From: Macrosoma leucophasiata | Lineage: Eukaryota; Arthropoda; Insecta; Lepidoptera; Hedylidae | Reading direction: 5' to 3' | Assembly: GCA_036365455.1 (NCBI GenBank) | Contig: JAWQUS010000011.1 | Span: 2,438,001 to 2,502,000 of the forward strand | DNA length: 64,000 nt | Shown: one piece after another, positions 43,291 to 54,030 of the stretch | How the letters are laid out: every line of letters begins with the position of its first letter | Position numbering within the stretch: the first letter of the stretch is position 1 | Translations under genes and position numbers: made by a program | The notes under the pieces: generated by a model | Database searches by the model: none | The model's input: the letters and a program-made list of their open reading frames with translations, nothing else | What the model was told of the DNA's origin: nothing

Positions 43291-44627
43291 TTTGTTAAAG
43301 AATAAATTTAGTTTGGTTTTTGTCATTAATTTTTATTATTCGCCTAATAAGAATTAGCTACTGTTTCTTTTTCTTTTTCTATTGTTTTTCTTTTGTTTTT
43401 GAACTTGTCTTAAAATTGCAAAATGATAGATACATTAAATATTAATAATTCAAAGACACGAAAAATAGTATTCTCAAATCTGCTATACTTTTCTCAATGA
43501 CAACCCTTACTATGTGTTACACGAGAAAAAAACATCCCCACTTTATTTGTAGAGGACCCTATAAAGATTTTTTTTCTACATTTCACTTTACCACTTTGTC
43601 GGCGTAACTATTAGGTACAGACAAACTATAATTCTTTCTTGTAGGATAAGAATTAGGGTTCCCCAAAAGCCTTATATAAGAAAAAAATAATTTGTTTTGT
43701 AAAAACATTAAGAACTGGGACAAATAGGCAAACATGCCTACTTAATTTCCTTGAAATCAGAAGTAAGTTATCCCGGCAGGTCATTCGTTTTAATACGACT
43801 CCGGTTCAGTTAGTGTTACACCTACAAAATATACCATAATAATATGGATGGTGTTATTCTAGACGGAACCAGCGCAAAATTATTATATTTTTGTATTAAA
43901 CTTGTCGTTTATTTAAATTACCTATTATATATGTGTTATTTTAAATATCATTGATTTCTTACAGATTTGTCTGTAATCTACACGTAAAGATTTACATTCT
44001 ATAAACCTATTTATCTGAAAACTGTAAGTTTTTGAAATTCTCATTACAAGATAATATTATTTTATTTAAATGTCATAATTTTTAGTTCGATAAATATTTA
44101 TTGTTAAATTTTAATCTTCAAATGAATCATTTCTTTTAATTTTCGTGTCATACCGAATATTATAATACTCAGTTATAAACATAAATACACACTTTGAATG
44201 TGTGTACCTTTGTACGTGTATCATAAGGCTCTGCAAGAATTCATCAATTCATCTCTACCTCACCGTTTGGGGTATACAAATGTAAAGCTATGTAAATATG
44301 TTCCTTGGAAGATACAATATATAAAATAATAGAATGTTAGTTTTTTTATATTCCTACTTTATTGTACGCGCAAAATGAAAATACAACTAAATAAAGTTGT
44401 TTGCGAAAACTAAGTGGCAGTCTATCAGCTCGTGACGACGACACAAGCGAGAAAGAGAGCGAGTTTTGATATTGGAGAGACGAAAGCAAACAACACTTTT
44501 TGCCTCACGCGTGGGATTTGCCACCATTAAGTCTTCTTCTTCGCAACAACTTGTAACTTGTTGTACTTACTTAACATACGCATTTAAGATTTGTACGTAC
44601 TCAATTTAAATTGTTTCACTTTTACAT
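43291..44627. other. Long unassigned AT-rich stretch
   Basis: No gene, tRNA or named repeat. Confidence 0.4.
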
Positions 44628-44984
44628 AACCCCATTCATATGTAGTTGGGCCGCTAAAATTGGGCTAATCCGTATACTATTAACGTGAATTCTGACTCAA
44701 ATAGTACCCTATATCTACCGACATAAGGTTGACAATGAAATAACCAAATATTGAATTCGAAACGGATTCCTAGGGATAGCAAGTTAATTAACCTACAGTG
44801 ATACCACCGTTCTAATATAGTTTGGGATATCCCTTTAGGATTAATACGTTGACGCCCTTATATGAGGACAAAGATTTTTGGGGCCTACTGTAATAATGGA
44901 GGTCATAATGAGCTATCGCTTATGGGACCCTTGTATTGGGGGCAAATCCTCGCATTTTCATGAATATAATAGAAATTGTATGTC

Positions 44985-45052
44985 AGGACCGGGATATCTG
45001 GCGCTCTACACTCTCTGCCTGCCCCGTTAGGGACCTGGCGTGAAGATACATA
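44985..45052 (+). pseudogene. LINE tail fragment
   Basis: GTCAGGACCGGGATATCTGG, CTCTGCCTGCCCCGTTAGGG, then GTGAAGATACATACAT; same 3' end as 45352-45760. Confidence 0.75.
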
Positions 45053-45351
45053 CATAATAGAAATTTACTAAACAGAACCAATAAAATATGAAATGAGAAT
45101 GTTGATTGGTTTTTGGAGTGTAAATTAAATCATGGTTGGTTTGCGATAGTTTGTAGTTTTATGTTATGAAAATAACTAACAATGACACACGCCGGGTAGA
45201 AAGGACACACCAGGACGGTAGAAAATTTAAAAGAGAAATTCGAAAATCATGCTACCAGTTTGCTGGTTGGTTAAGACCCAAATTAAATGGTCTTACGCTT
45301 ACATCCCTAAACTAGGTACACTAATAATAAAAAAATAATAATGTATGTATG

Positions 45352-45760
45352 TATGTATCTTCACGCCAGGTCCCTAACGGGGTAGGCAGAGAGTGTAGAG
45401 CGCCAGACATCCCGGTTCTGACAAACCTCTCGTGCCTCGTCTACCTTCATCATTCTCTTCATACATGCACGCCGATTCCTAAGACTTTTGACCCCACCAT
45501 CAGACAGAACTCGACCTATTTGGTCATGGTAGGTCAGCCTTGGTCTTCCTGGGCCTCTGCAACCATCCACATTCGCATTGTATATCTGTTTAGTCATTCG
45601 CTCATTCGACATTCTTTCCATATGCCCGAACCATCGGAGCATGCCTTTTTTCATTTTTACACCGATACTATCATTCACACAAAGTCTCTTTCTTACATCT
45701 TCATTACGAACGCGATCGGTGAGTGATACACCGCAGATCTTGCGCAAAGAAATAATAATG
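45352..45760 (-). pseudogene. LINE polyprotein C-terminal fragment
   Basis: Open on the minus strand for over 130 codons with VRNEDVRKRLCVNDSIG, RWFGHMERM, NVDGCRGPGRPRLTYHDQIG and VWRSTLSAYPVRDLA. These are the conserved post-reverse-transcriptase region and end of a LINE abundant in Lepidoptera. The reverse transcriptase core and endonuclease are absent, so the copy is 5'-truncated. It ends in (ATAC)n, the LINE's 3' tail. Confidence 0.85.
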
Positions 45761-45815
45761 GCCACCCATTATACGTCCCACTGCTGGGCACGAGTCTCAG
45801 CCCTTTTTTTTTTTG
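45756..45815 (-). mobile_element. Family E tail fragment
   Basis: AATAATAATGGCCACCCATT and CCACTGCTGGGCACGAGTCT, the last ~60 bp of family E. Confidence 0.7.
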
Positions 45816-45907
45816 GTCAGAATTCCCGTTAATAGTATACGGATTAGCCCAATTTTAGCGGCCCAACTACATGTGAATGGGGTGCCTACAGTACCTATTA
45901 AGAAATA

Positions 45908-46008
45908 ATGCACATCGAGCCTACGAAAGTGACAATCGGCTTGTTCTGACTTCGTACATCCATTAACTCTGCAGTACACTGCCTATGTAAGTATTGGTCA
46001 AAACTAAA
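45908..46008. mobile_element. MITE M1 fragment
   Basis: TGCACATCGAGCCTACGAAA to TATTGGTCAAAAC; both ends missing. Confidence 0.65.
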
Positions 46009-46332
46009 TTAATTTTGTTTTTTTTTTACTGAGCGGCTGTGAGTGTTTTAAAAAAAATAATAATACTAAATTAAAATTAAAATGTAAAGTGCTACAAAAT
46101 TTTTCAATAGCTTCAATGATGATAAATGAAGAAAAAGAAAAACTTATTCGTCAAGATCAATGTTATTCACTTAGCAGAGTTCCAAGTGCAGTCACTACTG
46201 AGAAGATCTCCGCTACCCAACAAACTCAGTAAGAGCTCTTTTAAATGAGAGCTTAAATCTAGTACAGATTATCGTGAAAGTCAAATAATGTGAACGCCTA
46301 TAGCATAGATGGAAATAAACTGCTATCTACTA

Positions 46333-46470
46333 AATGGGATGTAGCTCCTGTAAACCAGAACAGACCAGTCCCCACCAACAGACACCGTTCACGAGTATGA
46401 CGCATGTGACAGCCATTGCCCTCCTCGACCATTTTAGAGGTAAGTGAGCAACCCGCCACACGACGCCGCC
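46333..46470 (-). repeat. Dispersed repeat, inverted partner of 11712-11845
   Basis: CCAGTCCCCACCAACAGACA and CGCATGTGACAGCCATTGCC match the other copy in reverse. A G-family fragment lies at 46160-46232. Confidence 0.65.
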
Positions 46471-46613
46471 AAATGATTACCATACAACTACGACATGACA
46501 TGTAATTTCGTATTTGTTTCGAGTGGTGGTCGGTGTTGGAGACTTCGGCTTTATTCGGCTCTGTAGAGCGTTTTCTTTCGCACCTTACCTATGTGACGTT
46601 TGTCAACCATTTT

Positions 46614-46861
46614 ACTGGTGGTAGAGCTCCATTGACGGAGCTCGAGGGCGTAGGCACCACCGAATACTTGCCGATAAATTGTAGTATTCAGCACTATCGT
46701 GTTCCGGTCAGATGGTAATGTACGGCCTTGTAATATCCGGCTTAGAGGCATAACACCTTAGGCCTCAGGAGTGGTAACGCATCTGCATCTTGACTTGACC
46801 TTATGTCTTTGTGTGTCAATGTGAACTGCATGCTTGTTTGCCATTTACATTACATAAAAAA
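46614..46861 (+). mobile_element. Family A retroposon, internally deleted
   Basis: ACTGGTGGTAGAGCTCCATT to ATTACATAAAAA; the GGCTGCAGTCATCACTTAAC block is missing. A partial MITE M1 (46536-46613) precedes it. Confidence 0.8.
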
Positions 46862-46865
46862 CCTG

Positions 46866-47023
46866 TGTCGTGGATGCCGTTGTACACATACAACACATAC
46901 ACAACCACCCAGACCCGAAACAAAAATCTGTAGGCCATACAAACATTTGTCCCGGTGCGGGGATCGAACCCGCGACCCTTCGAATCAAACGGTCATCTCA
47001 CACCGCTAGACTAACCGGGTCGT
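46866..47023 (-). mobile_element. tRNA-derived SINE family C
   Basis: Minus strand: head at about 46951-47019, with A box TTAGTCTAGCGGTG, B box GGGTTCGATCCCC and acceptor CCCGG/CCGGG; then body GACAAATGTTTGTATGGCC and GGTTGTGTATGTGTTGTATG. This is the most complete of three copies. Confidence 0.82.
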
Positions 47024-47491
47024 CGATTTGTTTTTGCTTTTACTATATGTACCTAATGGTTATTCACTCAAGGTAATTTATGATTTCTTGACATTTGAAA
47101 GTATGTATTCGAAATAAAAATATTTTATTCCTTCTTTCTCTCTTTTCAATCGTTACAAACGACTACAACACGACATGTCGCATCGTCTACCGTTGAACAG
47201 CCTCCGTTTCAGCGTATCCACGTAATCACTTAGCGGGGCGTATTCGATCCCCGTGATATTTTCATACGAAATTTTTTAAAGTGTCATTTTTATGAGATAT
47301 TTTTTTTTCGTTAAGTAATTGCTTAAAATATATTAAAGATAGAGTGATATATTTGGTATTCATGTTCCTTTATAATCCATGGTGTTATAAATGATTTATG
47401 GAGTGTAATTTTCGTTGTCATGGTGAAATACTGAAGCTTGTCTTGCCTGTGAGAATATTGTACTCTCGTCGGAACTGAATGTTTAAATCTT
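47024..47491. other. Unassigned sequence
   Basis: No gene seen. Confidence 0.4.
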
Positions 47492-47757
47492 CTTTTTTTT
47501 AATGTAATGGAAGTGGCAAACAAGCATGCAGTTCACATGTTAAGTGATGACTGCAGCAAAGACCACAGGTTAAAATGCAGATGCGTTACCACTCTTGAGG
47601 CCTAAGGTGTTATGCCTCTGTGCCGGATATTATAGGGCCGTACATCGCACCTGACCGGAATACGATAGTGCTGAACACTACCATTCAGCGGCAAGTTAAT
47701 TAGGTAATGCAGTGGTGCCTACACCCACGAGCTCCGTCACTGGAGCTTTACCATCAG
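47492..47757 (-). mobile_element. Family A retroposon, near full length
   Basis: T run, TGTAATGGAAGTGGCAAAC, to GAGCTTTACCATCAG. Confidence 0.85.
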
Positions 47758-47763
47758 AAATCC

Positions 47764-48194
47764 ACCATCTCTTACCTTGGTTAGGCTTGCGATCCCCGCG
47801 CCTTCGTGTTCTCTACCTGATCGCCTGAGGGCGTATTATGCAACATCAGTGGCCATCGCATCGTGAAGCGAGCATGGCCCCGTGGCTGGTATAGATCGTA
47901 AGCGATCTACTCGGTTAAGCGATACGGGCCCGGTCGGGTGTGTGATGGGTAACCGATAGTGGCAAATTGAAAAATGCGCGTTTCCGTGCTTCGGGGGGGG
48001 GGACACGTTAAGCCGTCGGTTCCAGTTGCTATCGATAGACAGCAGTCGTTAAACCTTGTCAGAGGCCTTCCGACAGCGGGTTGGCCATTAACCCGTATCT
48101 CCACCAACCCGCAACAGAGCAGCGTGGTGGAGTAACCACCAGGCCTCCTCCCAAAAAGGGGAGAGACTTGTGCCATTATTATTATTATTATTAA
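47764..48194 (+). mobile_element. Family E, longest copy, (ATT)n tail
   Basis: Extends about 70-100 bp further 5' than the other copies (CGCCTTCGTGTTCTCTACC, GCATCGTGAAGCGAGCATGG) before GATCGTAAGCGATCTACTCG. Confidence 0.75.
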
Positions 48195-49436
48195 AGAGGC
48201 CATCAGTCATACAGTACATAATTGATTTGACGTAGAGTAAGTAATAATTACTTTAATTATAGAAAAGGGTACATCGAGTTACAAAATTCCGTCTTCCGAA
48301 AATAAAGCCGTATTATTTATTCTGATACTGGATTTAAGATTTTGTAGAATCTATACCAACACTAAGTTACTAAGATTTACCATCTCAATTAATTGTTGAA
48401 TTATAGCATTATATCATAAACGACTTGAAAAAAGTGTTCCACCATCTATTGTCACAGGACCACAACATTACCAAGATAACAAAAAAATCAATAATATCTT
48501 ATAGAACACTAACCAAAAATACAGCGCCATTTATCTAAGCAAATAAATATCGGAGATTTTATCGCAACGTGAAACCTCCCATCGGCACATTACGTGGAGC
48601 ACATACAATAAATTTGCCGCGGGTACGTCTCGCACGATCCTGAGTGCTGCCTCTATTGCACTACGGGAATACAACCGCACTGTTAATGTTAAGATTTTTT
48701 GATTTAATATTTGAGGCACTTCCAAAAACAGGTATTTAAAAGTATCGATCGAACTAATTTTGTCTCTGATTTGATGTACACGACCATTTACTACAACGGA
48801 TAGGTTAGAACCCCAAAGGTAAAATAAAATAATTTCGGTCATCTACTATTATCATCGGCGTTGTGTCGTCGATGACTATTATGTATGCTGAATATCAATT
48901 CAATCGGTATAATTAGTGATTAAACGAACTTACCTGTGCGGTACTACATGTTGTTTACATGTTGTTATATATGCTAATCTAGAGGACGAAACCAAGTATA
49001 ATAGAAATACACGTATATGCTACAAGAGTTCTATTTTTTTTTAATATGGAAACTAAAATGTTTATCCCACTACATGGTACTCGTATTAGTAAACGCCACA
49101 GACCTGCTGTGACTGTGTTTGTGGTATCATTCTCAGATTTCATTATTAGTAAAAGCGATCGTGATAAAACCCACAGTGCATACATTCCCTAAGTGGGTTT
49201 AACGAGCCTTCCATTTTATAGTTTACTGCAATCGGCGTGGTTACATTCTGGTCAGTTCTGGCATTATTAGCTTAGGTATAGGTTTTATCTACATCATGAG
49301 GTTATTTTAGTAACAAAATACCCGGGTATTGGAAAAAGTTTTACAGAATTTGTTGGCTGAAGTATTTTATACTGGAAAGTTAGCTGTTTTATACTATTGT
49401 ACCATTTATTTTTCGCAATGCGAGTGAACTTTAGAA
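48195..49436. other. Repeat-poor interval around the orphan frame 48531-48842
   Basis: Apart from that frame I see no gene. A 68-codon minus frame at 48979-49185 is unsupported. Confidence 0.35.
48531..48842 (-). CDS. Orphan open frame, 103 codons, function unknown
   Basis: The minus-strand frame from an ATG at 48842 to a TAA encodes 103 residues of balanced composition with several hydrophobic stretches. It includes RSAIEAALRIVRDVPAANLL near residues 60-80, followed by two Cys residues. It lies in a 1.2-kb interval (48195-49436) without recognisable dispersed repeats, unlike most open frames here. No splice sites, poly(A) signal or family motif were recognised. It could be a small gene, an exon, a decayed transposon frame or chance. 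Confidence 0.3.
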   Translation of the reverse strand: MTEIILFYLWGSNLSVVVNGRVHQIRDKISSIDTFKYLFLEVPQILNQKILTLTVRLYSRSAIEAALRIVRDVPAANLLYVLHVMCRWEVSRCDKISDIYLLR

Positions 49437-49540
49437 ATAAAAGAAAAACGGAAAAAAATTGACTTCGGGCAGTAATCGAACCTGCGACCTCAGGATAACC
49501 AGTCCAGCCGCTTTACCACTAAGCTAACGAAGTCCCACAC
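49437..49540 (-). mobile_element. tRNA-derived SINE family D variant
   Basis: A tRNA-like region on the minus strand (49461-49534) has GACTTCG/CGAAGTC acceptor arms, A-box TTAGCTTAGTGG and B-box GGTTCGATTAC. The implied anticodon is GGT. The tail resembles that of the 13.5-kb SINE, so I call it a SINE rather than a tRNA gene. Confidence 0.65.
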
Positions 49541-49550
49541 ATTTTATACT

Positions 49551-49745
49551 AGCTGTTGCCCGCGGCTTCGCCCGCGTGGACGTCGTTTTTTAATAATTAA
49601 GTAGCCTATGTTCTTTCTCAAAGTCAGCTCTATCTCTGTACCAAATTCCTTTAAAATCAGTTCAGTCGTTTGGACGTGAAAAGGTACCAGACAGACAGAG
49701 TTACCTACTTTCGCATTTGTAATAATAGTAGGGAAGTAGGAAAGT
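49551..49745 (+). mobile_element. Dispersed repeat P, complete
   Basis: CTAGCTGTTGCCCGCGGCTT to AATAATAGTAGGGA. Confidence 0.82.
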
Positions 49746-49773
49746 AGGGATTAGCTGAAGCCAACAAGAATTG

Positions 49774-50006
49774 TTGCACATCGACTTCAGGAAGGAGACT
49801 TTGGCTTATTTCGGGTATGTAGAGCGTTATCTCTTTCGCACCTTATCTATGTGACTTTTGTCCACCATTTTGATCAAGATTTGACCAACACCGGACTACC
49901 AGTGGTTATGTAGGCATTGCGCAGCAGAGATAACGCTTAACGAAGTCGAAAGAAGCCGATGGTCTCTTTTATAGGCTCGATGTGCAATATCAATTATTGA
50001 GTACTG
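49774..50006. mobile_element. MITE M1, left end missing
   Basis: TTGCACATCGACTTCAGGAA to CAATTATTGAGTACTG, followed by TA. Confidence 0.8.
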
Positions 50007-50081
50007 TATTTACCTATTGTAGCTTTCAATTCGTTGGGACACCTACCAATTATGGAACAAAATAGGCCATATTGAGAATAG

Positions 50082-50245
50082 CAGGCCCCGTAATAACTAT
50101 CACAGAGACATAACAACTAAGGTCTTGGGGTGGCAACGCATCTTCATTTTGACCTCTGGTCTTTGTGTGTCTATAGGCTGCAGTCATAATTTAACATCAA
50201 TGTCAACTGAATGCTTGTTTGCCACCCTCGTTATATAAAAAAATG
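50082..50245 (+). mobile_element. Family A retroposon (second subtype), 5'-truncated
   Basis: GGCCCCGTAATAACTATCAC to CTCGTTATATAAAAAAA. Confidence 0.8.
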
Positions 50246-50379
50246 TTAACAGTATACTTGTTCGCTAATTCATGGCAAAAAAACTGCTTAGACCTCAAGA
50301 GTGGCAACACTACATTCAAATGTCTGTTTTTATGTCGACATTTATAAGCTACAGTATTTACTCATCATCAGCGTAACAC

Positions 50380-50534
50380 TTTTTTATCATGTAATAGAAG
50401 TGGCAAACAAGCTTGCAGTTCACATTGATGTTAAGTGATGACTGAAGCCTATAGACACCCACACAAAGACCAAGGTCAAAATACAGATGCGTTACCACCC
50501 CTGAGGCCTAAGGTGTCATGTCTCAGACCGGAAC
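50380..50534 (-). mobile_element. Family A retroposon, 5'-truncated, tandem with next
   Basis: T run to GACCGGAACA, where the next copy's T run starts. Confidence 0.8.
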
Positions 50535-50825
50535 ATTTTTTTTTTAATGTTATAAAAGTGGAAAACAAGCGTGCAGTTCACATTGATGTTAAGTGATAAC
50601 TGCAGCCTATAGACACCCACACAATGACCAGACGTCAAAATGCAGATGCGCTGCCACTCCTGAGGCATTAGGTGTTATGCCTCTGTGCCGGAAATTACAG
50701 AGCCGTACATTACCACCTGACCGGAACACGATAGTGCTGAACACTACCATTTAGCGGCAAGTATATTAGGTAATGCGGTGGTGCCTACACCCGCAAGCTC
50801 CATCACTGGAGCTCTACGACCACTA
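50535..50825 (-). mobile_element. Family A retroposon, full length
   Basis: T9, ATGTTATAAAAGTGGAAAAC, to GGAGCTCTACGACCACT. Confidence 0.85.
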
Positions 50826-51274
50826 GAAAATGTTGGTTTGTTACTTTTGAAGAAGCCCTAAAACCTTTTAAATTTTTTAACTATAGGCTGCAGAATTCTC
50901 CTCTCGATGTGCTTCTTCGTCACTTTTGTGCTATACAAATCTACGATTTTCTCGTGCATAGCAAAGGTACTTCCGTCAAGTGCTTGTTGAGACTACTAGA
51001 GTTCCCGTGAGAAAATTCTGAGTGGAGGACTTCAAGTTCTGGTTGAAAAGCAAGAAAAATTTTATTTCGGGCAAAAAATTCAAATATTTTCTTGGCAAAC
51101 GCATTAAATCCAAGTCCGCCACCATTTTGTGGAAACGCCCGGATTTGGATGCTCATAGCGCGAGTTTAAGTCCAACCAAAACAAAGAAGGGTATAGTTTA
51201 TTATTTTACTATAAGTTACGGATTTTCCATTTTTCAATCTCAGTTTTGACAAAATTTTAGTAGCAATGGACATT
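50826..51274. other. Unassigned sequence with a 75-codon frame
   Basis: The frame at 51022-51249 is Lys/Phe-rich with no motif; its opposite strand is also open. No gene called. Confidence 0.35.
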
Positions 51275-51560
51275 TCTATTTATGTTATGGAAGTGGCAAA
51301 CAAGCATGCAGTTCAAATTGATGTTAAGTAATGACTGCAGCCTATAGACACCCACAAAAAGACAAAGGTCAAAATGCAAATGCGTTACCACTCCTGGAGC
51401 CTAAGGTGTTATGCCTCTGTGCCGGAAATTACAGGGCCGTACATTACCACCTTACCGGAACACGATAGTGCTGAACACTACCATTTAGCGGCAACAATAT
51501 TAGGTAATGCAGTGGTGCCTACGCGCTCGAGCTCCGTCACTGGAGCTCTACCACCAGTAA
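51275..51560 (-). mobile_element. Family A retroposon, full length
   Basis: TTATGGAAGTGGCAAACAAG to GAGCTCTACCACCAGTAAA. Confidence 0.87.
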
Positions 51561-51699
51561 AATTTGATTAGTATTTAGGAAAAGGATTGAGTTGTACCTA
51601 ATATAAAAAACTAAACATAATATAACCATACGTCTTTAAACTGTTCTTTTCACGTATCAATATCAAAACTTGGATGAACGGTGGGACGTTTTTGTGCTC

Positions 51700-51866
51700 A
51701 TTTCTTTTATAAAAGGAAGGTGGTTAACAGGCTTTCAGATTACATACATGTTAAGAGTTGACTGCAGCCTGTAAATATCTACACAAAACCAAATGCGTTG
51801 CCACCCTTGAGACCTAAGTTGGTATGTCTCTGTGATAGTTACTACAGGGCCATAAATTAAAAGTGT
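51700..51866 (-). mobile_element. Family A retroposon (second subtype), partial
   Basis: AGGTGGTTAACAGGCTTTC to CTACAGGGCCATAAATTA. Confidence 0.7.
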
Positions 51867-52564
51867 AGGTACAACAAAATATCTACCAGACTATTCATTT
51901 ATTTATTTATTGGCTCGTCGAAATGACTCATTGTTAAAATGCGTCATTTTGATAGTAACAATACTTTTAGTATATGTAAAGAAATACTATTTCTTTCTTC
52001 GCACTCTGTGTGTTTATTTACCATGAAGTTTGGTTATAGTTTTTAACTTTTTAATTGTCTGATTTTAAAGAAGAAACGAATTCAGAATGTCAGATGACAG
52101 ATTTAAATACGAGTTGATTGACAATTGCATAATCAATGAAAATTTTAATATTATATTATTTTATGTTTTAAAAGTGAAAGAATAAACTTTTATTGTCGTT
52201 TCTTCTTTTCAGGTTTGAGTTCATATTGTATTATATTACCTAAATAAAATAGTCTCTGTATAAAAAAAACTAACAATAAATCTTCTTTTCAGCAACACAA
52301 GGTTTATTTCTTTCATGTAGTAAAACAGACTTATATATATTTACCCAACTTAGTACATATCTACCTAACTCTTAAACTCTGTATTGCATGTTTTGTTTCC
52401 TTCGTAGGTTAATAGATTCTTTTCAACTAAATTATTGTATGTACAGTTTTTTACCTGCCTACCGACATAAATTAGGTTAGCATACTAACAAACCTTAGTG
52501 GTTTTTTCAATGCTAGCATTAAGTGATATGATGTTAAAACTTTGTTAATTTGTACTATAATAAA
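51867..52564. other. Unassigned AT-rich sequence
   Basis: No gene. Confidence 0.4.
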
Positions 52565-52822
52565 GGGGGAAAAAAAACTAACGTTTTCGCAGGTTTTCGC
52601 GAGCTTCATACCTTTCGGTCGCTTTCCAGCTACCGTGGTCACGGCTGACAAGCGAGCGAAACGTCGGGTAAAAGAAGAAGTTTGGGAGTGTTTATACGCG
52701 AGAAAATCCGCTAATTTAATTTCTACAAGGTATAACAAACTGTGCCCGCGACTTCACCCGGGTTAGAATTTATGATTGTTCAGTATCTCCCCGGAGGAAG
52801 TCGTGGGCGCAGCTAGTATAAA
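52565..52822 (+). repeat. Dispersed repeat related to 41875-42165, joined to a P-like end
   Basis: CTAACGTTTTCGCAGGTTTT and GCGAAACGTCGGGTAAAAG, then ACTGTGCCCGCGACTTCACC and CGCAGCTAGTA. Confidence 0.6.
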
Positions 52823-52860
52823 AGTAGCCTAAGTGACTCCTTATTACTCAAGAATTAACT

Positions 52861-53112
52861 CAGTACTCAACAAATAATACTGCACATCGAGCCTGCGAAA
52901 GAGACGACCGGCTCGATTCGACTTCGTAGAGCGTTATCTCTGTTACACACTGTCTACGTAAGCACTGACAGTCCGGTATCGGTCAAAACTTGATCAAAAT
53001 GGTCGACAAACGTCAAATAGGAACGGCGCGAAAGCGATAATGCTCTACAGACCCGAAAAAAGCCGAAGTCGCGTTTCTGGGCTCGATGTGCAATATTTAT
53101 TGTTGAGCACTG
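52861..53112. mobile_element. MITE M1, complete, 252 bp
   Basis: CAGTACTCAACAAATAATAC and ATATTTATTGTTGAGCACTG; right TA at 53113-53114, left dinucleotide changed to CT. Confidence 0.85.
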
Positions 53113-53299
53113 TAAATAAGTTATCTGCCAGTGAAAGTCTCTTCGAAATCGGTCAAGCCGTTCCCGAGATTAACCGAGCCCCAACAAATAGACAGACAGA
53201 GAGATAGACAGACAAAAATGATAAAAATGTTGTTTTGGCATATGTACCGTTTATACGTATATATTATTATGCATTTAGTAAAACGCGGTTATTTTTATA

Positions 53300-53628
53300 T
53301 TACAAACAGACACTCCAATTTTATTTATTTGTATAAATATAGATTATATATTATGGTACAAAAATTAAACCATTTAGTTATTCATTCATGCAAGCTTATC
53401 AGTTTTCGTAGTCACAGCCGTCTGCGACAGATTGCGGCTAAATATAAAAAAAATGTATTTGTCCGCAGTCTGAGATACTTATGAAAATTTATTTATGAAC
53501 GTTAATATTTTCCAGATTTCTTTGTAGACTACATCCTATTAGAATAACTAAATCAAAGCGTCCATTCTAAAGCAAACCATAAAAAATATTTCTATACAAA
53601 TAAATAAAATTGGAGTGTCTGTTTGTAA
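53300..53628. repeat. 329-bp interval bounded by perfect 36-bp inverted repeats
   Basis: 53300-53335 starts TTACAAACAGACACTCCAAT and is exactly complementary to 53593-53628. The left arm continues outward as a dispersed repeat end also present at 33541-33590, so these may be two inverted repeat copies rather than a transposon. Confidence 0.85.
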
Positions 53629-53819
53629 TCCCTACTAATATTATAAATGTGAAAGTAACTCTGTCTGTCTGTCTGTCTGTTATCTTTTCACGTCCAAACG
53701 ACTAAACCAATTTTAATGAAATTTGGTAGAGAGTTAGAGCTGACTTTGAGAAAGAACATAGGCTACTTAGTTATTTATTTAACGACATCCACGCGGACGA
53801 AGCCGCGGGCTACAGCTAG
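53629..53819 (-). mobile_element. Dispersed repeat P, complete
   Basis: CCCTACTAATATTATAAATG to AGCCGCGGGCTACAGCTAG. A small second end lies at 53993-54030. Confidence 0.82.
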
Positions 53820-53831
53820 TATTAAAATAAA

Positions 53832-53972
53832 AAAAAATAAAACACGCTTACACTCACAGCCCCACACTAGGTATAAACCCGTGTCGTGGGTGCCGTTGTA
53901 CATACAACACATACACAAACACCCAGACCCGAAACAAATATCTGTATGCCATACAAATATTCTTCGTCCGGC
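53832..53972 (-). mobile_element. SINE family C, 3' part
   Basis: CACTCACAGCCCCACACTAG, CCCGTGTCGTGGGTGCCG, GCCATACAAATATT; head missing. The facing frames here are shadows. Confidence 0.75.
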
Positions 53973-54030
53973 TAGATCTGAACAATCATAAATTCTCACG
54001 CGGACAAAGTCGCGGGGACAGCTAGTCTTC

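Larger units (their letters stand above)
44628..45887. repeat. Inverted ~65-bp pair around LINE fragments
   Basis: 44628-44696 and 45818-45887 are near-perfect complements (core TAGTTGGGCCGCTAAAATTG, GGGCTAATCCGTATACTAT). They could be TIRs of a 1.26-kb element or two copies of a short repeat. Confidence 0.6.

Noticed and set aside
45349..45726. 125-codon plus-strand frame
   Set aside because: Antisense shadow of the LINE C-terminal frame on the minus strand.
49461..49534. tRNA gene with GGT anticodon
   Set aside because: Clear acceptor and T-arm pairing, but the same T/A-rich tail as SINE D follows. SINE head is more likely.
53131..53484. 117-codon plus-strand frame
   Set aside because: Lies over a dispersed repeat end and a 36-bp inverted repeat; no motif.
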